From Maratus speciosus (taxonomy: Eukaryota > Arthropoda > Arachnida > Araneae > Salticidae), in the NCBI GenBank assembly GCA_963932465.1, contig OZ010789.1:594653581-594717580 (forward strand): a DNA stretch of 64,000 nt, in the 5' to 3' direction. Every line of letters starts with the position of its first letter. Within the stretch, counting starts at the first letter, position 1. The notes beneath the pieces were generated by a model, which did no database searches, had not been told where the DNA came from, and was given only the letters and a program-made list of their open reading frames with translations. Positions 35,859-45,786 of this stretch are shown here, piece by piece. The translations under genes and the position numbers were made by a program.

Positions 35859-36077
35859 CCCCTTGAGGGACGGTGCTGTATATTTAATCCAACCTATAAT
35901 TAATGAAAATTTGCGCCAGAAATATTTTATGAAATTTTACTTTTTTAACTTTGGTGGAAAAAAGTCGTAATTTTTTTTTTTTTTTTTTTTTTGCTTATTT
36001 CGAAATAATTTTTTTCTAAATTTCCGGTGGGAATTCAGCATTACACAAGCGCAATTGCTTGCCACTCAAGGGGTTAG
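35855..36077. mobile_element. TTAA-flanked MITE (3)
   Basis: Left TTAA at 35855-35858, right site TTAG at 36074-36077 (one substitution). Ends: CCCCTTGAGGGACGG and, complemented, CCCCTTGAGTGGCAAG. A T-run of about 22 lies in the middle. Confidence 0.78.
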
Positions 36078-36078
36078 C

Positions 36079-36577
36079 AAATAAATTATGTAACCACAGT
36101 TTTACTTTTATTCTTTTCCCTCTCTAATACATTGATGTTACGTGTTGTTGCTGAAATAAGAATTAAAACTTATGTAAAAAATAAGTCGATAATTTTAATA
36201 GTGAAAGTAGGCAAACAATTATTTATTTGAATCCCCTAATGCGTTTCATTGTACTCATTTTGTTTCATTTTCTTAGTACATCGTTAATTATATTCCAGAT
36301 ATGAATATTTTTATTTTTAATTTCGATCTGTTCTAATTATAAGCGTGACATAACTACCGAACAAGTGTAGCGTCTCAACCTGAACGTACGGGTGACGCGC
36401 CGCAATGCAATGTTAAAAAAAATTTTTAAAAAATTATTATTTGTTTCGAATTTTTTGTCGCAGTACACGTGTTGTATATTTAACATTAAATACCACAGCA
36501 TGATTTTTTTTTATGTCCACCATGGGACTTTATTCACGAATAAAAAAAAATATGCGGCATAAATCCCGGAATTACTC
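36079..36577. other. Remainder of the nested TA element
   Basis: AT-rich with a GC-richer phrase GTACGGGTGACGCGCCGCAATG near 36386 (about 20 bp). No gene. Confidence 0.4.
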
Positions 36578-36628
36578 TATTTCCGTAACTTTACATATGT
36601 AGAATTTCAGATTTTTTTTTACAGTGTA

Positions 36629-36793
36629 GCGATTCGCTTTCATCCATCGGACGTAACAGCGACATCTACTGCATTTCTGCACGCAGATTCCTAAGCGGAA
36701 TCTTCTTATTTAGGTCCCCTCTACCTGCCTTTACATTTTTGACATATAGTCCTGAACAACCCAATATTCCCAATATAGTCCCTTGCTATCCTC
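36629..36793 (+). pseudogene. Continuation of transposon relic copy 1
   Basis: GCGATTCGCTTTCATCCATCG resumes the sequence interrupted at 34536 and matches GCGAAGTGCTTTCATTCATCG of copy 2 for about 20 bp. Beyond that no similarity is evident. Confidence 0.55.
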
Positions 36794-38307
36794 TTAACTC
36801 CGGAACGGCTGCTGCTATATTTATAAAAGTGGTGTCTAGGTATAGCAAAGTAGCCAAGCGCTACTGAATGAAACCGCATACGGCTCCACCTGGTGGAAAA
36901 CTGAGAAGTTAGCATTCCAATCTCGAAAATGAAAAGATATAGGTAAAAAACTGATTTACAAAGTTGTTTACAAAAGACACCTTGTAGACATTAATGCGAA
37001 GAATATAACGGTTAAAAGCTCAATTGTTTTTCGTGATTTCATACACTGTGACATCCCGAAACTTGAACGGAAGGAGAAATTATTATCTTTTGGACAAATG
37101 TGTATCAAACTGCGCATTGCAGCTGAGTGTGAGATGTTTGAACATCCCAAATAAAGGTATATTGTTATAACTAGTTGTTTTGTTTTCTATGATCGTTTTG
37201 TTACGTAACAGCGTAGGAGATCACGAAAAAACAAATGCGCAATTTAACCGTTCTATTCTTCGCATTAATGACCACAAGGTGTCTTTTCGGACTAAATCGA
37301 TTATGCTCTACAACTTTGTGTATTAATTTTCTCTATATATAAATGTGGGTGCCGAAATGCGGTGTTGAGGCAGTAGAGGGCGCTGATGAATGCGGCGGAT
37401 AAATACTCTTCGTTAGCTTGAATCGTCATTTATGCACGGATTTCAAGCAACATTGATTATAACAACTACGCGGAGTTTGCCGACATGCGCTTTATACATT
37501 GGATGCTCAAACGTTTGGATTTACCGATTATCGTGTAGTATTCGGCCGGGTCTCCGAACGTTTGAGCGTCATCATTAGGAGTTGTGTGTGTGTGCATCAC
37601 TTTATGCTTCGAGGCGTGATAAGGGCACTGTAAGATACCGCAGAATTACTGCAGTATAAGAAGCAGTATTACGCACAGTAGATGATATTCCTTCGACTTC
37701 GACAAGCTCAAAAGCTGTTGGACGTGCGTTGGGTGTGAACCATTTCCTTGCTTAGCACCATACAAAAAATGCATGTTGGCAAGGTATAACGATGCATGTT
37801 GCTAGAAATACGTGAGGGAATGACGATTCAAGCTAGCGAAGTGCTTTCATTCATCGAAATTAATATCGCCGAAGAAACTTAACGAAACTTGAACGGAAAG
37901 GAAAATGATTATCTTTCGCACAGATGTCTATCCAAATGTGCATTCCAACATCGAGAAGTTTGAACAGCTCAACTAAAGAATGTTGTTATAACTATTTTTT
38001 TTTTCTTCCTAAGATCTTTTTGTCTCGTCACAGAGTAGGAAACCAAGAAAAAACCTATGCGCGCTTAAACCGTTTTATTCTTCGCACTAATGTGTACAAT
38101 GTGTCTTTTCGCACTAAATCAATGATGCTCTAGAACTTTGTTTATTCTTTTTTTCCCCCTATCTCTTTCAGTTTTCGTGATAGGAATGCTAACGCTGCAC
38201 TTTTCCTCCAGGTGGCGCAGTAGGCTGTCTCATTCAGTAACGCATAGCTACTTTGCTATACCTCGACCCCGCTTTTATCAATATAGCATTAGCCGTTCCG
38301 AAGTTAA
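36794..38307. mobile_element. 1.5-kb TTAA-flanked foldback
   Basis: TTAA at 36794-36797 and 38304-38307. Arms of about 260-280 bp (36798-37055; about 38030-38303) begin CTCCGGAACGGCTGCTGC and, complemented, CTTCGGAACGGCTAATGC. They share TATAGCAAAGTAGC, CCACCTGGTGGAAAA-like, and TTCGCATTAATG...ACAAGGTGTCTTTT-like blocks. A direct repeat of about 280 bp also occurs (37060-37340 and 37880-38160, each starting CGAAACTTGAACGGAA). A copy of the helix-turn-helix relic lies between them. Confidence 0.75.
37341..37860 (+). pseudogene. Helix-turn-helix transposon protein relic, copy 2
   Basis: Parallel to copy 1 at 34029. It has AATGTGGGTGCCG, GAGGCAGTAGAGGGCGC, the block GAGTTTGCCGACATGCGCTT (EFADMR) and the later ACGTTTGAGCGTCATCATTA and GCGTGATAAGGGCAC. 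It has more indels than copy 1 and no frame of useful length. Its main value is the uninterrupted CAAGCTAGCGA near 37830, the empty site for the 34537 element. Confidence 0.55.
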
Positions 38308-39618
38308 GAAGTTATAAAATATACTTTACGATGTATAAATGGTGTAAGATTAATAATATGAACTATGTAGATAATAAACTGCAGTATATATTGAAGTAAA
38401 TTCTTAAAATTTTGCATTTTTATTGTACTTATGAAAAACAAATTATTTATAGCTATATTAATCACTTTTATAGCCAGCAGATCATACAAAAACTATTTTA
38501 GAGCAGACAAACACATGGTCATATGTTTCAGCAACAAATTTGCGTCCAAATTTGTGTCCAAACGCGTCCAAATTTGCATTTTTTGCCAAAGGAAAATGTG
38601 TTCATTAAAAACAATCACATATATTTAAATAGCTCATTAGGTAAATGCTACAACATGTGCAAAATTTGAGAACATGTTATTCAATGGAATTAACCGTGAA
38701 TGAGTGTAATAGCGTGCATGAAGGTTTGTGAATTTTATATTTCAATTTTTCTTTGAAATCCTCATTTGACTTTTATTAAAAGACTATATGTTTAAAAACA
38801 TCCAAATAATTGGTAATGTTTGAAATATAGAGATGGATTTTTTATACTTTACAGATGATATTAATAGAAAAGAAAATGGTTTTTAATAAAAAAGTGAAAA
38901 ATATATTACAGAATAAATACAATTAGGATTTACCGTATTTTGTAAATTCCATATTTTTTATTTTCTTTTCAGATATGCGACTTCTTTCTCCCAGCAATTA
39001 AACTGTCGTCTCTAAAATATACCGTTCCGTTGTATAAGCCAGCCGTAAAACAAAGCAGATGTATCATTGTACGGTTAAATACGCTACTGCTTTTTTTTAA
39101 ACTTCTAAGCATCACCTATTTTCAATTTTTTATACCGTCGTATAGGAAAAAAAAGTTCTTTTGAATGCAATTGTTTGAAAACTGCATCTTCATTTATTTT
39201 TTAAATATTATTAATATATATATATTTTGTAGTTTTTAATGATTTTGCTTTTTATTTTCGAAACTGAAGTACTCCATTTCTGTAGAAAGTAAATAAAAAA
39301 TAGTTGGAAAATAGTAGACTATTACCTCTTTTTGTTGCCATTTTCCCATAATAACTGAAAAAAAAAGTAATTAAAACTCATGCTATTTTGAAAAAAAAAA
39401 CAGGAAAATAATGATTTCTGATAAAACATGGAGCTATTATAAAATATATTTAATTTTAAGTATCTATATTAATATTACAAACAAATAAAGACACATGAAT
39501 CATTAGATACCATTTTTTTTTTAGGTCGAGTTTCTGGAATGACCGCATCGCTTTTTGCTGGTATTGTGTATTATTCTGTGGCAGTGACGTCATACGCTTA
39601 CTTTTCTGTACATGTTGT
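38308..39618. other. AT-rich stretch, nothing recognised
   Basis: Contains a short imperfect repeat of TTTGCGTCCAAATTTG-like phrases near 38538-38578. No gene. Confidence 0.45.
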
Positions 39619-40181
39619 TTAACCTCTTCAGTTCCGAAGCTAAAATAACAATACAAATGCCTATTTATTGTTTCTTCCAAACAAAATGACATCGTAAATG
39701 ACATAAAAAATATCTTTTCTGAAATGGATCCTTTAGGCGCTTAGTAATTTAGGTTAAAAAATATGGATCTAAAACTACAACATCATCAAATTATTAATCA
39801 ATCATTAAAACATCAATTTAATAACCATTAATCTAAATTAACGTAATCACAAATTTCAGAGCTTTAAACATGTAAATAATTTATAAATCCTCAAAAATAT
39901 TTATTGAACAATATTTAAGTTAAATACTTGTGAAAATTTTTCACTTTCTTGGTCATACTGTCTTTTTGTCTTTTTTAGGCATCTTGCAAATTCAGGTGAA
40001 AATAACATTTATCTTGTGTGAGAATCAGCTTAGATGCTGACATTTATTAGTTTGCTTTGAACATAAAAAACATTCAGCTATTAAGAAGTGATGTGAAAAT
40101 GTAAAAAAATCGGGCATTTTAGTTTTTATAAGTAAAAGAACAGAGTCCCTCGAATGGGAACCCAGGGACCGAAGAGGTTAA
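39619..40181. mobile_element. TTAA-flanked MITE (4)
   Basis: TTAA at 39619-39622 and 40178-40181. Ends: CCTCTTCAGTTCCGAAG and, complemented, CCTCTTCGGTCCCTGGG. Interior 555 bp, AT-rich, no frame. Confidence 0.72.
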
Positions 40182-40686
40182 GAATGGATTGTAAATGTGG
40201 AATTGGGAATAACATCATTTTATATAAAATAAAAGTGTGTGTTGTAAGTATTAAAACTGAAATATGTTTTGTACTATCTATATTTATATACATATTATTT
40301 TTTCATCTATTATTTTATTATTTTTTCATATATATATATTATTTTTTCATCGGGGGCGACACAAAATTATGAAAAAGCAGGATTTCAGTTTTCTTTTTTC
40401 CAAATTTTCTTGACTTTTTACGAGGAAATAATTTTTTTTCTTTTCGCTGCTAGAAATTAGTTACATCTTAGTTTCGGTAGCTCCGTAGGTTCGTGTAAAT
40501 ACCGCATCAGGTTTATTTACATGATTTAAAGCATTTAAAGCATGTGTTCATGGTTTAGTGTACACTTTGGATATTAGGGATTACTTCTCTGGACATTATA
40601 ATACATTTAAAGAAAAAGATTCAAAGAATCAGGAAAATCAATCAGGTTATGCTGATGATTTTGCTAGTGTCATATAAGCCAGCGCA
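40182..40686. other. T-rich stretch, nothing recognised
   Basis: T-rich low-complexity DNA (about 40280-40350). The open frames over it are composition artefacts. Confidence 0.5.
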
Positions 40687-40921
40687 TTAACCCATTAACC
40701 GCTGACGTTGCGTTCACGCAACAGTAAAGATAATTGCTCATGCAATGAATTAATTACATTGGCACCACTATTTTAGAATTAAAAAAATGTCTTATTTATT
40801 GGCAGAAATTTTGCTATTTTGGTAAAGCGAAATTTACCTTGCTGAATTTGTGGTGGGAAACTACTTTCAACAAGAAATTTGAATATCTCTATCGTAATAG
40901 TTTTGGCGATTAATGGGTTAA
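40687..40921. mobile_element. TTAA-flanked MITE (5)
   Basis: TTAA at 40687-40690 and 40918-40921. Ends: CCCATTAACCGCTGACG and, complemented, CCCATTAATCGCCAAAAC. Interior 227 bp. GTTGCGTTCACGCAAC near 40709 is a further small palindrome. Confidence 0.78.
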
Positions 40922-42378
40922 GATGATAGAATTTTTTTGTAATCTAAAAAGTTAATTAATTCTCAGAAATCTGTAGAAATTTTACCTTGGCTTTTTCAAC
41001 TTAAAAATCTAAATACATGGTACTTCGTAGCAATAATTCGTAGAAATCAGAAGACCTTTAACCAACTTAAAATAAATCAATTTCTTTTGTAACAAACGTA
41101 ACGTAATTAGAAATTCCTTTTGCTAGTACATTCAAATAGTTGTCCCATATGAACAAAGATAAATATAAGGATTTCACATTGGTATTGGGTTTTAAAAAAT
41201 CCAATTTTTGCATATGGCCAAATTACTCATATACTCAAATTTTAGTATGACTTCATGACAGCAAAACAACTTATTCAGGGTTTCATCAATTTGTACGAAA
41301 AAATATATATTATAATGATGGAAGCAGATTACTGAATTCCGTGCAGTACATTGCACTTCCGAATATCATACTACCTTTTAAATGCACTTCCACTGATTCT
41401 CTTCGCCTTCTTACCGGAATTCTCCTAATAACTACGATTATACAGAGTAACAAATAATCTCCTACTTTAAATGTGACTATAAAGTAATCTTATCCCAAAA
41501 CATAATTTAGAGATATTTCGCTTATAACTACCTAAGATGTGCAAAATTGTATAAGCCGTCCGAAAATTTCACTTAAAATAAATAATTACATTTTTGACAT
41601 CAAAATATTCAGTAATGGATCCAGTATCTCCCTAATGAAATACAAATGCAAATTCAATGGCAAACGGGCAATTTGAATGCTGTACTAAAAACTCTTGAAA
41701 ATTAAAATAACCTTAAAGAGAATTATAAAAGATTTTTTATAATAAATAATTATAATAATAATAATAATAATTTTGCTAAGAAATATTTAAAATAGATTGT
41801 ACTCGTTCATCATTTTTAACCAGCACCACGGCGAACGACTAATAACAGAGATTGTAAAACATGATAATACATCATCCTGTAGGGTATTAATTTTAACTTA
41901 TATAATATTATATCTTAATTTTTTATTTTTACAATGCATTAACTTCATTTTTAATTATTTTCTTTTGCATTATTTCAATTATTAAGTTTTATTGATACTT
42001 TAAATAATGATTTATACTGTATATTTGATTATCGTAATATTATATATATATATATAAACTGGTGGAGCATAGAAATCTTAAACATCCAAAATTAAAATCT
42101 TCACTTCATATGATTTTAAGTCTGAATCTGGATTATGGTTTAGAAACATACTGAATGTTAATTTAGCATATGAACACTTAGAAATATGATTTTTTAAAAT
42201 AAAAAATAAAAATGCGACATTTCACAAAAGAAATAAAATTATTGTTTTTGGAAAAAATATTCTTTAGCTGTACAAAAAGTATTTATTTTTGGATTATGTT
42301 TCAAAGAACCATAATTATGGATATACAAATGCTGCAACTCGTAAATAAGGAAAATTTATTTCAAAGAGTGGAAAATTA
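40922..42378. other. AT-rich stretch, nothing recognised
   Basis: An (ATA)n run at about 41750-41771 and a TA run near 42041. No gene or element ends. Confidence 0.5.
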
Positions 42379-42596
42379 TTAACCCTTTCAGGTGCAAAGT
42401 ACTTTTATTCGTAAATCCTAAAATGATTGAATCACACCAGAATTTAAAAACAAATTTATTTCAAAATAGGTAATAGCTTCTTTTCACGTATTTAATAAAA
42501 TTAAAGTTTTCTGTCCTCAATTCTGGTGTCAATGTGGCATTTTGCTATTAAAATTAAGTGGGATATATTTTATCCCATCGCCCTTCAAGGGGTTAA
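42379..42596. mobile_element. TTAA-flanked MITE (6)
   Basis: TTAA at 42379-42382 and 42593-42596. Ends: CCCTTTCAGGTGCAAAG and, complemented, CCCCTTGAAGGGCGATGG. Interior 210 bp. Its termini resemble MITE 3. Confidence 0.75.
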
Positions 42597-43530
42597 CGTT
42601 AATACAGATGCAATATAACAACAACATATAACTACTATTTCCCTTTCAAAATATATATTAATATGATAACTATTTTTCCAGAATTTTCAGTAAAGACTAA
42701 ACATTCCCTAACATTACCTTTTTAGAAATTATGATGTCCAGGTATACAAAACAAAACAAAACAAAACCAAAATAAAATAAATAAAATAAAATAAAAAGAA
42801 AGAAAGAAAAAAAAACAATAAAGAAAAAAAAGTAATAAATAGATTATATTTTATGAGGGACGAAAATTAATATATTGAAATTATCATTTTATCATCCATT
42901 TCAAAAAATCTTACTTTACATTTTTTTCTCAAATTATTTTATGATAAATTAATTAAGTTTAAAAAATAAATTTCTAAATAGCCAAAATGTACAAAATTCA
43001 TTCATATACAAAACATAACTAATAAGGGAACAGCTTTTGGTGCTCCTCGCACCTATCATTGATATGATAGGGGCATTTTAATGCCCTATGTTACGAAGTT
43101 TAAGAATCGATAAAATGTTTGTGTTAAAATCATATTTTTCGATTTTACAGCAGTATAACGTTCTAAAAATGAAATTTTCGAAATCACTTATCGGACTATT
43201 AACATTAAATGTTCTTAAGAAAAGCATTTAAAAATGCAAATTAGTCAATAATAAGTATAAAATATTGAAAAAAAAAGTTTAAAACTCTGTGAAGAACCTA
43301 CGAATTTCATTTTGAAAAATTACAACATAACATTCACATTTTTGGCGGGAGACAAGTTGGCAATGTTTTCAAAAGTAGAGCTTTCCGGCAACCCTAAACG
43401 AATGCCATAGCTGTTTGTCATGTGAGCCTGAGCAGTGGTTTGAACTTTATTCGAAATTTTAATTCCGACCTAATTAGGCACAGTAAATTTCTAAATTGTA
43501 TAAAAAAATATTAATTTATTTTAGGATTAC
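42597..43530. other. AT-rich stretch with A-rich simple repeats
   Basis: An A-rich run of AAAAC, AAAT and GAAA repeats covers about 42748-42836. Near 43049-43075 two small hairpins (CCTATCATTGATATGATAGG and GGGCATTTTAATGCCC) lie side by side. No gene. Confidence 0.5.
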
Positions 43531-43995
43531 CTTTCTTTCTTTCTAACCGATGACCAGGCCCATACCTGCCGGGATGCCCCAGCTTAACGGGTTTAGTACC
43601 TGGCATCGGGGCGATAGACCGCCTAACCGCCGCGAAGCGGCAATAAACCTGACATCATTGCCTCGATCGTCATCCTATTTGCAGTGCCTACTGCTCGTTT
43701 GTGTATACTATGTTTTGCCGGTTACTTAACGTTATAACCTGTTGTTCGGCACCTGCACATTGCTACTCATGTTGGTCTCGTAATTTAGAACCTTGATCAG
43801 ATGACGAGACCTTCACCTGGCCAGGCACCTCCAGAGGTATAACTCACAGGTAACTTGGAGGACTTTGCACCCACGACGGATTTTACATGCACCAGGCGCC
43901 ATTAGCGTACATGGCGGATTATAGCCAACAGTATGCCTCGATCCCGCGGCCTTAGCTGCGGATTCGATGCTCTGCCAACTGGGCCACCGCTGCCC
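43531..43995 (-). mobile_element. tRNA-derived SINE with target duplication
   Basis: On the minus strand the head reads GGGCAGCGGTGGCCCAGTTG, with an A box TGGCCCAGTTGG (43975-43986) and a B-box-like GGGATCGAGGC (43935-43945) about 30 nt apart, as in a tRNA-like pol III promoter. A body of about 390 bp follows, richer in GC than the surroundings, and the element ends in an (AGAA)n tail (TTTCTTTC on the plus strand, 43531-43544). Imperfect 7-bp duplications GGATTAC (43524-43530) and GAATTAC (43996-44002) flank it. It needs a LINE for movement; which one is unknown. Confidence 0.75.
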
Positions 43996-44002
43996 GAATT
44001 AC

Positions 44003-45579
44003 TTCTGAATGACCTGGGGTTTAGAAGCCGAATTGTTGGTGCAGACTTGTCATAAGAAAAAGGATTGGAGGGGGTGGGGAAGCAAAAAAAAAAAAAAAAA
44101 AATAAATAAATAAATAAAATAAAAAAAATAAATAAATAAATAAAAAAGAATTAAAAAAAAAAGAAATTAAAAAAAAAATGGAGCGCCGCAGATAGACAAG
44201 TTGCACCAAAAGTTAATTTTGGGCCGAAATGCTAGACAAACATAACGATGCAGGGGAATGAGACTCCGCCTATCTACCGTACCCCACCGCGTAGAAACTG
44301 ACTCCGTAGACTTCCCACTGGAGAGGGTCCGGTAGCTTGTGCAGGCTATAGCCTATGTGCAACTAAGAATAATAAAGAGGCGGTAGTCAAAAAGAAAAAG
44401 AAAAAAAAACTGAAAGGGAAAGGGGTTAGCTTGTGCATGTTATTACACTTAAAACTTACTTATAGCTATTTACTTAACTATCATTTATTACATATATTGG
44501 TTTAATATTATCCTATAGCACTAGGTGATACTAAACGAACTAGAGTAATTTACTTTAGATTATTTAAATATTGCCTGGCTATTTAAAATGAATTTATATT
44601 TTAATCATTTCTAATATTAGAATCGGGATTTTATTTATTAATTATTATTATTTTTTTTATATTATCTTATGACAAGTTAACTATGAATTGGCATACTGTT
44701 ACTTAGCTAGGAGGGAATTGATAAGAGACTAACGAGCGGACCTAGTGAGATTAATATACTAATTTCTAATTGAACTAGCTGCTTGAGGTTGTAACTTAGA
44801 CATAAGCTATGGGTGTTGGGTTTGACCTAAATTAACATTTAATTTAATAATTCATTATATTTGTCTAGTATAATATACTTATCTCACCCAGTGGACTTGT
44901 TCTTCTGAGGAGGTTTCCTTGTCTTGGTATTTGGTCACTGTCGTGGTGGTTGTCTTTTTAATATTTTGACATATTCTTGTGGGTCTTTTCTTTATCCTTG
45001 ATTAGATATATGCTTCTCACACACCGTGAGATGCTTGTCTCTAACGTAGGTTGTTTTCCTTTATGACTATTAATGGTGGATGTCTAAATTTGAGGTTTTG
45101 TCACTTTGCGAACTTGCCGCGGATGGTTTGACGACTTGTGGTCTTTAATTGTGACCCTGTGAGTTGGCTTTGATCACTTAACAGGTTCATTTTCCTTTGT
45201 TTGTATGTTACCTTGATACGTGAATGCGCACATAGCGATCAGTCCATTGGAACCTAATGGCTGTTATCACGATTTATGCAACATTGTTGCGAGCTATTTG
45301 AAAAGGCTTGTGCACTACTGGAGTGGGGCTTGTTCCATGGCCGTTAGTCCGTCATTTTTTTTTTATGATGACTGTTTTCACAAGATGCATCGTTATAATT
45401 TCTCCTTTGTTGTAGTTGGCTTGGTTTAGCATGTAGTTGGCTTCTATGTTTCATATTTAAAACACATCTTTTCCTTATCCACTTAACTATCTTCGGATGA
45501 TTCGTTGGGTTTGTGTGAGTGAGCCGTAGCTATCAGTTCGTCATAAATGACTTCCACCTCTCAGAAGTGCGATAAATCG
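44003..45579. other. Stretch between SINE and LINE, no gene seen
   Basis: A long A-rich run with AAAT repeats covers about 44084-44180. The part 44190-44420 is GC-richer (CCGTACCCCACCGCGTAG, GGAGAGGGTCCGG) and may belong to an unrecognised repeat. From 44450 to 45579 the composition resembles the neighbouring LINE (T-rich on this strand), but no coding similarity was found. It could be older retroelement untranslated sequence. Confidence 0.4.
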
Positions 45580-45601
45580 TTTTTTTTTTTTTTTTTTTTT
45601 T

Positions 45602-45671
45602 GCAAGTAAAAGGTTCCTTCACCTGCGGCCGCGGTCAACTTTATAGTTAGACTCGGACCTTTTTTTTTTTT

Positions 45672-45706
<35 letters not shown>

Positions 45707-45786
45707 CCTGAAAATAAGGCAGTTAGTTAGTTTGGGGTGGCGATGTCCGCTGGGATGGTATGTGTTTAGCTTTGTTCTTTTATGTT
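45602..45786 (-). other. LINE 3' untranslated region
   Basis: Between the ORF2 stop and the terminal poly(A). Includes a second short A-run (T at 45661-45672), the TA microsatellite and GTTGACCGCGGCCGCAGGTG just before the tail. Confidence 0.6.

Larger units (their letters stand above)
34882..36577. mobile_element. TA-flanked element nested in the 34537 element
   Basis: The left end GGGTTACTCCGGGAAAGTCG and the right end (complemented) GAGTAATTCCGGGATTTATG both lead into GCCGC. TA lies at 34880-34881 and 36578-36579. Ends of this form resemble pogo/Tigger-type inverted repeats. The interior has CTACTCCAA direct repeats at about 35486-35530 and two TTAA MITEs. No intact frame. Confidence 0.6.
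34537..36626. mobile_element. 2090-bp TA element with nested insertions
   Basis: Ends begin CACTGAAAAAGAAAAATCTG (left) and, complemented, CACTGTAAAAAAAAATCTGA (right), with TA at 34535-34536 and 36627-36628. The host sequence is known from the second copy of the helix-turn-helix relic near 37830, where CAAGCTAGCGA is uninterrupted. Removing the element with one TA restores exactly that junction. The interior has internal repeats (AAACTGGGATTCCTAGAA, then AAACTGGGATGTCTAGAA) and a second TA element at 34882-36577. No transposase frame. Confidence 0.85.

Noticed and set aside
40269..40460. Overlapping Tyr/Phe-rich open frames
   Set aside because: Pure composition effect of a T-rich low-complexity tract.
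43049..43075. Two adjacent small hairpins as a terminator or riboswitch
   Set aside because: Short, without a gene nearby, in a eukaryotic AT-rich context; probably incidental.
43935..43986. tRNA gene on the minus strand
   Set aside because: A and B boxes are present but the cloverleaf is not convincing and the sequence continues into a SINE body with tail and target duplication.
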